From Diplodia intermedia (taxonomy: Eukaryota; Ascomycota; Dothideomycetes; Botryosphaeriales; Botryosphaeriaceae), in contig JAKEKT010000034.1 in NCBI GenBank assembly GCA_021495925.1, positions 1-64,000 of the forward strand: DNA of 64,000 bases. Reading direction: 5' to 3'. The translations under genes were made by a program, and so were the position numbers. This document shows, piece by piece, positions 32,571 to 45,905 of the stretch. The stretch's first letter is position 1; each line of letters begins with the position of its first letter. Below the pieces are notes generated by a model, which was given only the letters and a program-made list of their open reading frames with translations, was not told the origin of the DNA and searched no databases.

Positions 32571-35500
32571 ATTATTATCGTTTAGTAGTAATCTTTATTT
32601 GTTCTAAGAACTTAGCCGTTAGGCTAGTCTCTAGAGTTAAGAAAAAGAGATTCGAAAGATTAAGTCGATACTTCTTAAGCCCGTCTTTTAAGAGAACTCG
32701 AGGGCCTCTATAAAGAGAGTAAGAGAGAAGTAGATAGCGTAGTATCTATCTAGCCGTACGACTATATCTATACTAGTCGTTTTCGGCGTAGTTAAGGCGA
32801 TAAAGATAAAACTTAAAGTAGTCGTATTCGATCTTTAGTTAATAGAAGGCGGAGGCCGTTTCTCTAACTTTCGTAGAAGATTTAAGCCGCTACCCTACCT
32901 CTAACTCGAAGATACGTTTATAGAGCGAGTTTAACGTTAATTTAAGCTTTATTTTCTACTTCTTATAGGTCTTCTACTTAACTTTACTTCGATAGAAGCT
33001 TAGAGAAGTAGAGGCTCTACTTAAAGAGTACTTCGTAGCTCTTTTCGCGAGTCGATCGGCGTACTTATTATCTAGAACGTTCTCGTGGCCGGGGTACTAT
33101 TCTAGAGAGACGGTATTTTCTCTAGCCCTTAGCGTTTTAGCTAATCTAATAGCCCGAATTTACTATGCTTACTCGAGCGTATTAGCGGGCTTGCTTAGTC
33201 TAAGAATCGCGGTCTAGTTATCCGCGTAGATTCTTATATCTTTAAAGGCGTGCCCGGCTCTAACGGCGAGTTTTAGGACTATTACTAGCCCCTCTATCTC
33301 GCCGTTATATACTAGATTCTCGAAATTAAGGTTCTTATAAATCTAACGCGCTAGGTTCTCTTTAGATTAGCTAAAGTCGAAGGCTACTATCTCGACTTCT
33401 ACGTTTTTACCCGTAGATAGAACGAAGACGTTAGAATAGATAGCTATTTAATTAGAGAATGCCCTCTTAACTTCGAGCGCGTAGGCCTTAGCCTACTTCT
33501 CTTTATTTAAGGGGCTAATCGTAGTTAAATAGAGTAGTTCGAGTAACTACGGCGGAAAGTAGAAGGGTTTAACTACTTCTAAAGACGCGGGTTACGTTTT
33601 TAAAAGAAGTTTAATCTTCTCTAACTACGTAGGTCTATCTAAAATCTATCGATCTAGATTAATCTTCTCTAGTTCGATTCGAATAGAGTAGAATTCTTCG
33701 AGTAAATTCGTTCTAAGAGTATATTTTCGTAACCGCTCGTTTAAATAAATATTCGCTAGTAGGATTTCACTCTCTATTTCTAGAAGAATTATAGAGGTAG
33801 TCTTAAAAACTTCTAGAATCTTTTGTAGAGTAAGATTCTAAAGAACTCTAAATTAGCGGGTAAACTACCTCTAATTTTTCTAGTAGATTTCGGAGTCGTA
33901 GTCTATAACTATAGTAACGTAAGCTAGATATAACTAGCGAATCGCGTAGAAAGAAAGCCTTCTCTCGACGTTAGCTAGTCTAGAGAGACGATAGAAGGCC
34001 GAATAGGCCTAGCTAATTCTTTTAGATACGTGCGTCTTAAAGATAAACTCGTAATCGAAGTAAATTTCTAGCTATTTAACTTATTCTTTAGATTCTATCA
34101 CGTTCTTCGTAGAGAGCGTAATTAAAATAGAATAGAGTTTCGAGTCTTTCTTAAAAGAACGAACGAAGTAAATAAGCTTCGTCTTTTTTAGATCGAATTC
34201 GATATGGTTTTTCTATTTCCGCGTATAGAGTTTACTCGTCTTCTTCTCTAGAATCGCCTTATTACGTTTCTAGCTACCGAAGCTAGCTATAAGCGTAATA
34301 TCGTCGATATAAGAGAGAAACGAAGCTTTAGAGACGAAAAATAGCTCTCGAAGATAGATTAGAAAGAGAATAGATAAGATTAAGCTTTCTTACGAAATAT
34401 TTGTCTTTATCGAACTAAACTCTTTCTTCTCTTCGTTAAACGCGAGGCTTAGTGTTCGTATAGATATAAACGATTTTACCTACGCGAGTAGATTAATTAG
34501 TATATCGATTCGAGCTATTATAGCTAGAAGTTATTCTTCGGCTACGTAATTAAAGACGCTTTTAATATTAAGAAAAAGTATAAAGATCTTATATTTAAGA
34601 CGGCGATTCTTCTCTACTTTATTCGATAAAAGTATTACGATATTAATTACGGATTTCTTTAATCTTTTCTTAATTTAAGTATAGTAAAGAAGGTCGGAGG
34701 TCTTCGCTAGATAGTCTAGTCTTTTAGCCGTAATTCGTTCTAATACTTTTTTAAGATAATTAAGAAGAGAAATAATACGATAGAACTTTAGATTCGCGGT
34801 ATCGCTCTTTTTCTTACTTAGAATTACCTCGGTAGTCGTACGCCAGCCCGTAGAATAATATCCGTAGGCGAATAGCGTAGAAAGAACCTTATTAAAGGCG
34901 CTAGGCTTCGCTCTAAACGTATAAGTAATAATCTCTTACGTAATAGCGTCTAGTTCCGGCGTTTTCTCTTTAATTTACGTAAAGCACGCATTCTCGATTT
35001 CTCTTAAACTAAGCTTCGGCTAGTTCTAGCGTTTAGAGACGTAGCTTTACTAGTTAAAAGAAGCGGTAGAAGAAGACGGCGAGAAGAGCCTCTTTCTAAG
35101 GGCTAAATACTTTCTCTTAAAACTATCTTTTAGGCGTTTTCTCGCATACGTGTCGTGGCTAATCTTAGGAATTCTAGCATGCGTTCTAGGCTTAGTATAA
35201 GCTATAGTCTTAAAGATAGTCTCGAAGGTTTCTTTTTCTAAAAAAGAATTCTAGTATTCGCGTTTAGCCCTCTTAACCGCTTTAAAGTAGATATTTCGAC
35301 TATTTAAGTATCTTTACTTATTCTCTTCTATACGTAGAGATTTAAAAGTATCGGTCTCTCTTTATAGTCGTCTTTATTCTTCTAAAAGCTCGTTCGACTA
35401 CTACGGTTTAGATCGAGCTTCTAGTTTTAATTAGAGAATAGAAAGGTCCGCCGCGATAGATATAGTCTAGTTAAGGCTTATCTCTAGAGCATCTAGCGCG

Positions 35501-38365
35501 AGTATTTAGCGGATCGAGCCTTCTATTAAGTCTTTAGAGATATCTTTCGATAAGAGATTTAATTCTAAGCTTTTTAGAGCCTCGAATACTATCGTCTCTA
35601 TCTATTATTTAAAGATTTTCTAAAACTTAGACTAGTCGGCCTTTTCTATATTAAATCTAGTGGTAGTAGCTATCGTAGAAGGTTCCGTATAGCCGGCCGG
35701 TTCTAGACTAAATAGAATTATCTTATAATCGAAATCGAAGTCCGCGATTGTTTACTAGTCGGTAATTCTATTAGCTAAGGCCGGCGTAGTAAGTATAAGA
35801 TTAATAATCGTCTCTCTTTCTAGATAAGGGCGGTAAAAGATACTCTCGCTCTCTTTATTTAAGAGAGATAGATCGTTTTCTTCTAACTATTCTACTAGTC
35901 GATTAGCGCTAGATAAGAAGAAAGATTCTAGATTCTACTAGAGATAATAAACGTTAAAATCCCCGGCTACTATAGCCTACGTTCTAAGGAATTATTATTA
36001 TAGAACGCGTTCTAGAGTAAGCCGAGAATCGTTACCCGTTTAATTCTTCTAGTTATATAAGTTAAGTAGCTTAAACTTTAACTTTCGCTACTCTATACTT
36101 AGAACTATTAGATTAGAACTTTACTAGAATTCGGCCTCTAAATTCACCTTCGTTTTTCTAAGAAAGCGGAAGACGTAGATTAGTATTCGAGGCCTTAGAT
36201 TAAAAGAATAGATCGATAGAATTTAAACGAATAAGAGGTAATTAATTAATCGAAAGTCTAAGTTCTTATAGAATAAGATATACGGTTCTTAATAAAGAAT
36301 AAGGTCTATCTTTAACTCTACTACGATGTCTAGAATAAATTTCGTTATCGAAATACTTCTATTTAAGTTAGCTTATAGAACTCGTAAAGAACTTATTTAA
36401 AACGGGTTTATTTAGAGTTCTTTAGAGTATTTCTCGGCCCTCTTAGCTTCTTCGTCTTAATAGAAACGCCGTAAACGTAGAGACGTTTAGAGATAGCCTT
36501 TCGAGCCTTCTCTTTAGTCTCGAACGCGAGAACTAGCGAGTTCGTAGACTACTTCGCTCTTCTAGCCTCTAGCGTAAGCTAGTAGAGGGTATTAATAATC
36601 TTTAGACCGTTATTATAGATCTTAATTTCTATTCGAATAGCCTCGCTAAAGTTCTCGCGGAAGAGAGTTAAAAGGTCTCGCGTAGGCACGTCGTATACGG
36701 CTATCTTATACTACGTACGGTTTTTCGTAATTAATCTAATAGAGATAACCCGATTAATTATCGCCTTATTTTTTAAAAGAAATTCGATAAAGAAGTTCTT
36801 ATATACGATAAGCACGATATTCTTTTTCGACGAGAGAGAGACCGTTACGATCGTAGGTCTCGTTCTCTTAAGCTAGTTCGAAAACGTCTTATTAAAGGCG
36901 TTTCGTAGTCTAAAGAACGAGAAGTCCGCGATTTTCGTAGCCGGCGTAAAAACGATCTACCGCGTAACTTTCTTAAACGTAGAGGCCTTCGACTTCTTCT
37001 TTAAAGAAGGGGTAATTTATAGTTCTTCTTTCGACGCGGCGGTAGTAGCTATCGAGATATACGTAGATTAGCTAGATACTATAATTAGCTACTACGTAGA
37101 CTTCGAACGTTACGAGGTTAAGAAAATAGTTCTTTACGAGGCCTAGTTTAAGAAAATAGCGATAGTAAACTTAGATAAGTTCTTCGTTTTCTTCGCGAGG
37201 TCTACCGCGGTCTTTTTAAGGGCTCGAACTTATATAGTAAGAACTACGCCGGTCTTATCTTCGGTTTTACTCGTTTTAGTATACTATCGTACGATCTCGA
37301 TTAGATTTAGAATAGACCTCTATTTTTCTTCGAAGGGGGCGAGATCCGCGGCCTTAACTAGAAGGCCGAGTACGTATTTTACGGCCTCTTTCGACGACCG
37401 TAGATTTATTCTAAGTTATCGTACGTTCTCGATATTCGGGTTAATATAAGGTTTAAAGACGAATCGAGAGTTCGATATTTCTTTCTTCGCGAAGGGGGTT
37501 AGTATAACTCTTAGAAAGGGCCGTTTCTTACGTAGGTTCTCTTACGAAAAGAGATTTTCCGCGGGTTTAGAGGTCGAGAGGTCTAGCGTAGCTACTATCG
37601 AAAGGGGCGTAGGCGTAGCCGAAGGGTTCTTAGAGTTTTCTATAGCCGTATTTATAGCCTCGAAGTCTATATTCTACGTTAGAGAAGATAGAGTAGGGCT
37701 CGAAGAAGATAAATTCTACTTTAAAGAAGATATTCTAGATTCGAAAGGGGATTTCTAAGCTCTTTCTATAAGAAAAACGTGTAGAAATAATAGAAATAGA
37801 CGAGAAATAGACTAGAAGTAAATTACTAGCTTTAGTTTCGTCTAAACTAAGCCGTAAATAAAAGAAACTCGGGTTAAGACGAGGGCTTTTCTTAATTACT
37901 TACTCTCTAGAAGTGAACGAAGGGGCCGATAAGGCCGGCGCGGATGTCGAAGATTTTAAGAAACCGAGTAGCGTCTTAGCGTTAAGCTCGAATTATACGA
38001 AGCGTCTATATATGTAAAACTCTTTAGTAAGGCCTAAGAAAGAGACTTCTAGTAGGCTTTAGAGTAGAATTTCCGGGCGTAGAAAAGAGCTATCGAAATA
38101 TAACTTCGAGAACGAATTTCTTAGTGCCGTACGGTTCTCTATGCGAAGTCTTAGGGCGAATTTAAGTGGTTTTTAAGAATAAGAAGGGCTATAAAGCCCT
38201 AGCTAGTCTAGTACTATCTAGGGCACCTCTTTTTTTATATACTACGTAATAGCGCGTACGTCTACGAAGCTAAGAATCGAGATTCTAGCTTAGAGAATTA
38301 AGGGCTTTCGAATAGTACTAGTCTTAGCGTAATTCTTAAGGGTCGAATTTAAAGGTATATTCTTA
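32571..38365 (-). mobile_element. LINE coding unit 1 (endonuclease, reverse transcriptase, RNase H)
   Basis: Read on minus, the motifs of a Tad1/I-like LINE are visible: endonuclease AIVAGDFNVYY near 35945-35980, reverse transcriptase YIDDITLIASFGS near 34275-34315, and RNase H IYADN*TAI and SLE*YPGHENVL near 33070-33240. The stars are CAG-to-TAG and TGG-to-TAG changes. Upstream, 36400-37760 would hold the gag-like ORF1. Catalytic residues of the transcriptase survive here, but the frames are closed. Confidence 0.7.
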
Positions 38366-38379
38366 AGATAAGTCGTTTA

Positions 38380-41300
38380 ATTACTATCGTCTAGTAGTAA
38401 TCTTTATTTATTCTAAGAACTTAGCCGTTAGGCTAGTTTCTAGAGTCGAGAAAAAGAGATTTAAAAGGTCGAGTTAATACTTCTTAAGCTTATCTTTTAA
38501 GAGAATTTAAGAATCTCTATAAAGAGAGTAAGAGAGAAGTAGATAACGTAATATCTATCTAGTCGTACGGCTATATTTATACTAGTCGTTTTCGGCGTAG
38601 TTAAGACGATAAAGATAAGACTTAAAGTAGCCGTATTCGATCTTTAGTTAATAGAAGACGAAGGCCGTTTCTCTAACTTTCGTAGAAGATTTAAGCCGCT
38701 ACTCTATCTCTAACTTAAAGATACGTTTATAGAACGAGTCTAACGTTAATTTAAGCTTCGTTTTCTACTTCTTATAGGTCTTCTACTTAACTTTACTTTA
38801 ATAGAAGCTTAGAGAAGTAGAGGCTTTACTTAAAGAGTACTTCGTAGCTCTTTTCGCGAGTCGATTAATATACTTATTATCTAGAACGTTCTCGTAGCCG
38901 GGGTACTATTCTAGAGAGACGGTATTTTCTTTAGCTCTTAGCGTTTTAGCTAATCTAATAGCCCGAATTTACTATGCTTACTTAGGCGTATTAGCGGGCT
39001 TACTTAGTCTAAGAATCGCGGTCTAGTTATTCGTATAGATTCTTATATCTTTAGAGGCGTGCCCGGCTCTAACGACGAGTTTTAGAACTATTACTAGCTT
39101 CTCTATCTCGTCGTTATATATTAGATTCTCGAAACCGAGGTTCTTATAAATCTAGCGCGCTAGATTCTCTTTAGATTAGCTAAAGTCGAAGGCTACTACC
39201 TCGACCCCTACGTTTCTATCTATAGATAGAACGAAGGCGTTAGAATAGATAGCTATTTAATTAGAGAATACTCTCTTAACTTCGAGCGCGTAGGCCTTAG
39301 TCTACTTCTCTTTATTTAAGGGGCTAATCGTAGTCGAATAGAGTAGTTTAAGTAACTATAACGAAAAGTAGAAGGGTTTAACTACTTCTAAAGACGCGAG
39401 TTACGTTTTTAAAAGAAGTTTAATCTTCTCTAACTACGTAGGTCTATCTAAAACCCGTCGATCTAGATTAATCTTCTCTAGTTCGATTCGAATAGAGTGA
39501 AATTCTTTAAGTAAATTCGTTCTAAGAGTATATTTTCGTAATCGCTTATTTAAATAAATATTCGCTAGTAGGATTTCACTCTCTATTTCTAGGGAAATTA
39601 TAGAGGTAGTCTTAAAAACCTCTAGAATCTTTCGTAAAGTAAGATTCTAAAGAACTCTAAATTAGCGGATAAACTACCTCTAATTTTTCTAGTAGATTTC
39701 GGAGCCGTAGTCTATAACTATAGTAACGTAAGCTAGATATAGCTAACGAACCGTGTAAAGAAAAAGCCCTCTCTTAACGTTAGCTAGCCTAAAGAGGCGA
39801 TAGAAGGTCGAACGGGTCTAGCTAATTCTTTTAGACACGTACGTCTTAAAGATAAACCCGTAGTTAAAGTAAATTTCTAGCTATTTAATTTATTCTTTAG
39901 ATTCTATTACGTTTCTCGTAGAAAGTGTAATTAAAATAGAATAGAGTTTTAAGTCTTTCTTAAAAAAATAGGCGAAGTAAATAAGCTTCGTCTTTTTTAG
40001 ATCGAATTCGATATGGTTTTTCTATTTCCGCGTATAGAGTTTACTTATCTTTTTCTCTAGAATCGCCTTATTACGTTTCTAGCTACCGAAGCTAGCTATA
40101 AGCGTAATATCGTTAATATAAGAGAGAAACGAAGCTTTAGAGGCGAAAAATAGCTCTTAAAGATAGATTAGAAAGAGAATAGACGAGACTAAGCTTTCTT
40201 ATAAAATACTTATCTTTATTAGGCTAAACTCTTTCTTCTCTTCGTTAAACGCGAGGCTTAGTATTCGTATAGATATAAACGATTTTATCTACGTAAGTAG
40301 ATTAATTAGTATATCGATTTAAGTTATTATAGCTAGAAGTTATTCTTTAGCTACGTGGTTAAAGACGCTTTTAATATCGAGAAAAAGTACGAAGGTTTTA
40401 CGTTTAAGATAGTAGTTCTTCTCTACTTTATTCGATAAAAGTATTATAGTATCGATTACGAATTTCTTTAATCTTTTTCTAATTTAGATATAGTAAAGAA
40501 GATCGAAGGTCTTCGCTAAATAGTTTAGTCTTTTAGCCGTAATTCGTTCTAGTACTTTTTTAAGATAATTAAGAAGAGAAATAATACGATAGAACTTCGA
40601 GTCTACGATATCGCTCTTTCTCTTACTTAGAATTATCTTGGTAGTCGTACGCTAGCCCGTAGAATAATATTCGTAGGCGAATAGCGTAAAAAGAATCTTA
40701 TTAAAGGCGTTAGACTTCGCTCTAAACGTATAAGTAATAATCTCTTACGTAATAGCGTTTAGTCTCGACGTTTTCTCTTTAATTTACGTAGAGTACGCAT
40801 TCTCGATTTTTCTTAAACTAAGCTTCGGCTAGTTCTAGCGTTTAGAAACGTAGCTTTACTAGTTAAAAGAAACGATAGAAGAAGACGGCGAGAAGAGTCT
40901 CTTTTTAAGAACTAAATACTTTCTCTTAAAACTATCTTCTAGACGTTTTCTCGTATACGTATCGTAGCTAATCTTAGAAATTCTAGTATGCGTTCTAGGC
41001 TTAGTATAAGCTATAGTCTTAAAGATAGTCTCGAGGGTTTCTTTTTCTAGAAAAGAATTCTAATATTCGCGTTTAGCCCTCTTAATCGCTTCGAAGTAGA
41101 TATTTTAGCTATTTAAGTATCTTCGCTTATTCTCTTTCGTGCGTAGAGATTTAAAAGCGTTAGCCTCTCTTTATAGTCGTCTTCGTTCTTCTAAAAGCTC
41201 GTTTAACTACTACGGTTTAGATCGAGCTTCTAGTTTTAATCGAGAAATAGAAAGGTCCGCCGCGATAGATATAGCCTAGTTAAGGCTTATCTCTAGAGTA

Positions 41301-44171
41301 TCTAGCGCGGGTATTTAGCGGATTAAGCCTTCTATTAAGTCTTTAGAGATATCTTTTAATAAGAGATTTAATTCTAAGCTTTTTAAAGTCTTAAATACTA
41401 TCGTCTTTATCTATTATTTAAAGATTTTCTAAAACTTAGACTAGTTAGTCTTTTTCGTATTAAATCTAGCGGTAGTAGCTATCGTAGAAGGTCTTATATA
41501 GCTAGCCGGTTCTAGACTAAATAGAATTATCTTATAATCGAAATTAAAGTCCGCGATCGTTTACTAGTCGATAATTCTATTAGCTAAGACCGACGTAGTA
41601 AGTATAAGATTAATAATCGTCTCTCTTTCTAGATAGAGATAATAAAAGATACTCTCGCTCTCTTTATTTAAGAGAGATAGATCGTTTTCTTCTAACTATT
41701 TTACTAGCCGATTAGCGCTAGATAAGGGGGAAGATTCTAGATTCTACTAGAAATAATAAACGTTAAAATCCTCGGCTACTATAGCCTACATTCTAAGAAA
41801 TTACTATTATAGAACGCGTTCTAGAGTAAGCCGAGAATTATTACCCGTTTAATTCTTCTAGTTATATAAGTTAAGTAGCTTAAACTTTAACTTTCGCTAC
41901 TCTATACTTAGAACTATTAGATTAAGACTTTACTAGAATTCGGCCTCTAAATTTACCTTCGTTCTTCTAAGAAAGCGGAAGACGTAGATTAGTATTCGAG
42001 GTCTTAGATTAAAAGAATAGACCGATAGAATTTAAATAAATAAGAAATAATTAATCGACCGAAAGTCTAAGTTCTTATAGAATAAGATATACGGTTCTTA
42101 ATAAAGAACGAGGTCTATCTTTAACTCTACTACGATATCTAGAATAAATTTCGTTATCGAAATACTTCTATTTAAGTTAGCTTATAGAACTTATAAAGAA
42201 CTTATTTAAAACGAGTTTATTTAGAGTTCTTTAAAGTATTTCTTAGTCCTCTTAGCTTCTTCGTCTTAACGAAAACGCTATAAACGTAAAGACGTTTAGA
42301 GATAGTCTTTTAAGCCTTCTCTTTAGTCTTAAACGCGAGAACTAGCGAGCTTATAGACTACTTTACTCTTCTAGCCTCTAGCGTAAGCTAGTAGAAGACA
42401 CTAATAATCTTTAGACCGTCGTTATAAATCTTAATTTCTATTCGAATAGCCTCGCTAAAGTTCTCGCGAAAGAGGGTTAAAAGGTCTCGCGTAGACACGC
42501 CGTATACGGTTATCTTATACTACGTACGGTTTTTTATAATTAATCGAGTAGAGATAATCTAATTAATTATCGTCTTATTCTTTAAAAGAAATTCGGCGAA
42601 GAAGTTCTTATATATAATAAGTATAATATTCTTTTTCGATAAGAAAGAGACCGTTACGATTATAAGTCTCGTTCTCTTAAGCTAGTCTAAAAACGTCTTA
42701 TTAAAGGCGTTTCGTAGTCTAAAGAACGAGAAGTCCGCGATTTTTATAGCTAATATAAGAATAATCTACCGCGTAACTTTCTTAGATATAGAAGTCTTCG
42801 ACTTCTTCTTTAAAGAAGAGATAATCTATAGCCCTTCTTTTAACGCGGCGGTAGTAGCTATTAAGATATACGTAGATTAGCTAGATACTACGATCGGCTA
42901 CTACGTAGACTTCGAACGTTATAGAGTTAAAGAAATAGCTCTTTACGAGGCCTAGTTTAAGAAGATAGCGATAGCGAACTTAGATAAGTTCTTCGTTTTC
43001 TTCGCGAGGTCTACCGCGGTCTTTTTAAGGGCTTAAACTTACGTAGTAAGAACCGCGTCGGCCTTATCTATAGTTTTACCCGTCTTAGTATACTATCGCA
43101 CGATCTTAATTAGGTCTAGAATAGACCTCTATTTTTTTCTAAAGAGAATAAGATCCGCGGTCTTAACTAGAAGGCCGAGTACGTATTCTATAGCCTCTTT
43201 CGACGACTATAGATTTATTTCGAGTTATCGTACGTTCTCGATATTTAAGTTAATACGAGATTTAAAGACGAATTAAGAGTTCGATATTTCTCTCTTCGCG
43301 GAAAGAATTAGTATAATTCTTAAAAAGAATCGTTTCTTACGTAGATTCTCTTACGAAAAGAGATTTTTCGCGGGTTTAGAGGCCGAGAGATCTAGCGTAG
43401 CTACTATTAAAAGAGACGTAGGCGTAGCTAGAGGGTTCTCGAAGTTTTTTATAGCTATATCTATAGCCTTAAAGTCTATATTCTACGTTAGAAGAGGTAG
43501 AATAGGGCTCGAAGAAGATAAATTCTACTTTAAAGAAGATATTCTAGATTCGAAAGAGGATTTCTAAGCTCTTTCTATAAGAAAAACGTATAGAAATAAT
43601 AGAAATAGACGAGAAATAGACTAGAAGTAAATTATCGGCTTTAATTTCGTCTAAACTAAGCCGTAAATAAAAGAAACCTAGGCTAAGACGAGGGCTTTTC
43701 TTAATTACTTACTTTCTAGAAGTAAACGAAGGGGCCGATAGAGCTAGCGCGAATGTTAAAGATTTCGAAGAATCGAGTAACGTCTTAGCGTTAAGCTTAA
43801 ACCGTACGAAGCGTTTATATACGTAAAACTCTTTAGTAAGGCCTAAGAAAGAGACTTCTAGTAGGCTTTAAAGTAGAATTTTCGGGCATAGAAAAGAGCT
43901 ATTAAAATATAACTTCGAAAACGAATTTCTTAGTATCGTATAATTCTCTATATAAAGTTTTAGGGCGAATTTAAGTAGTTTTTAAGAATAGAAGGGGCTA
44001 CGAAGTTCTAGCTAGTCTAGTACTATCTAGAGCACCTCTTTTTCTACGTATTATATAATAGCGCGTACGTCTACGAAGCTAAGAATTAAGATTCTAGCTT
44101 AGAGAATTAAGGACTTTCGAACGGTACTAGTCTTAGCGTAATTCTTAAGGGTTAAATTCGAAGATAAAGTC
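38380..44171 (-). mobile_element. LINE coding unit 2, more heavily mutated
   Basis: Direct tandem copy of 32571-38365. The transcriptase box reads YINDI (near 40110), Asp to Asn by G-to-A. The endonuclease box reads AEDFN where unit 1 has AGDFN. Differences between the units are almost all C/T or G/A. Its left end lacks the 700-bp 3' unit that accompanies unit 1. Confidence 0.7.
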
Positions 44172-45905
44172 TTTAAATTAGAACTTTAAGTTAACTACGA
44201 AGAGTTAAGATACTAACTAAGAGAGTATATTTATATACTATAGAAAAGCTAGTTATAATCTAACGTACTCTTTTCTAAGAGTATTATTATTTAATATCGT
44301 TTATTAAGAGTATTATAAGGCGTGCCCTTAATAGAGAATACTAGTAGATCGTATATAATATCGATACTTTAAGTAGCTTCTAGAATTTCGACTTTTAATC
44401 TTTATCGCTACTAAGCGGGCGTAATTACTAACTTACTTACGTTCGCGCTTCTACGTTCTTTTTCTACTTTCTAGATTTCGTCTTTCTTACGAAACTATAA
44501 TTTAACTAGACTATCGTATTTTTATAGTTCTACTTTTTCTATAGGCTTTCTATTACGTATAGTCTTCTATTCTTTCTAGATTTCTTATAGACGTTCTTTT
44601 TATGCGGGCTTTAGCTACTATCTAAGCTAGCTCTCGTAGGCGTTAGATTCTTCTACGCCTAGTTTTCTCGTATAGAATTTCTAGTCGTGCGGCTCTATCG
44701 TCTATAAGACTCGTTAGCCCTTATAATACTTTCTTTTGTGCGGGCTTTTAGCTCTTAGAGTTATAAAGCCCTTATACTCTAGAGTTCGTAATACTAAGAA
44801 AATATAAGAATGTCTAGAAACGAAAGAATATAGTACTAAGTACTAACGCTAAATCTAATTTTATTAAATTTAACGTAGTCTATATTAAAACTAAACTAAA
44901 TTTAAAAGAAATAATAATTCTCTTAATATAAGTAGAAGGCTTCGCGAAGCTTTATTATAATAGTTATAGCCTCTAGTAGAACTTACTAATAAATAATATA
45001 AAATACTTACTAGTAGTTCTTATTACTAACTACTATATAATAATACTAGATCTTTAGCTAGAAAGTCTTATAGAAGAAGAGCTTTATCTAAAGTACTATT
45101 TAAAGTAGTAGTTATCGCGTATTTATTACGATAATCTTCTATTAGAATCTCGCTAGTATAATAATATTTATAAGTATTCTCTCGCCCTATTTCTTTACTA
45201 GACGATTAAGTAAGAATTAAATAAACTAGAAGATAAGAGAATATAAAATATTATATCTATAACTAAGATACGAAGACTTAATAAAAAGATTATATCTCTA
45301 TAGTAGATCTTTAAATATAAGTTTAACGAGTATAAATATTTAGTAAAGATAAAGACGCGTATCTATATATAAGATAATCTTTAATTCTTATATTATAATA
45401 TCTTCGCGGTAACGCTAGCCTTTAGAATCTTTAGAATACTTATTACGATAATCTATATATTTAATCTTAAAATAAGATAATATAACGTCGTTAATATCTT
45501 TTCTTATATATTACTATCTAATACTATCTTTATTAAACTCTCTAAAGAAATAAGATTATCTTTAGACCTTATTCTTAAGCTTAATCGAGTACTATATAGT
45601 CTAAAGAAGTTATTTATCTTATAATAAAAGTACTTCTACTAGACTCTAAAGAATCTTAGACTAGAGATAGTACTAAATACTTTATATCTTTATATAAATA
45701 GTTATCTATTTATATTCTTTTTTATAGATAACGTTATTCTCGCGTTTTACGTACGCGATAAGGCCTTCGTAAACGTATTCTAAGAAGATCTATTTAAGCG
45801 CTATAAGATATAAGTAATAGATAAGATCTAATAGTTTCTCGCTCTACGCGTTATTTATAATAAATAGTTTAAACTACTATAGCTCTCTTAGAAGTTATAT
45901 ATTAA

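Larger units (their letters stand above)
31161..44171 (-). mobile_element. Tandem LINE (non-LTR retrotransposon) array
   Basis: This 13-kb array inserted into solo LTR A with a 15-17-bp target duplication (TTTAAATTAGAACTT at 31146-31160 and 44172-44186); the empty site is visible in solo LTR B. On minus the 3' end is at the left with a TAAA tail (31161-31178). It contains two tails-plus-3'-end units of about 700 bp (31161-31863 and 31864-32570), then two coding units of about 5.79 kb. All units share AGATAAGTCGTTTA at their junctions (ending 31863, 32570 and 38379). Confidence 0.75.
30982..44793 (+). repeat. Solo LTR A (782-bp family), split by a LINE array
   Basis: The LTR sequence is 30982-31162 plus 44172-44793. 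It starts TATAACG and ends CGTAATA, the RIP form of TGTAACG...CGTTACA. It has its own target duplication: TTAAG (30977-30981) and CTAAG (44794-44798), differing by one C-to-T. The uninterrupted sister copy is 50561-51342. It sits in the Copia element between the integrase and reverse-transcriptase regions. No internal element sequence accompanies it, so it is a solo LTR. Confidence 0.75.
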
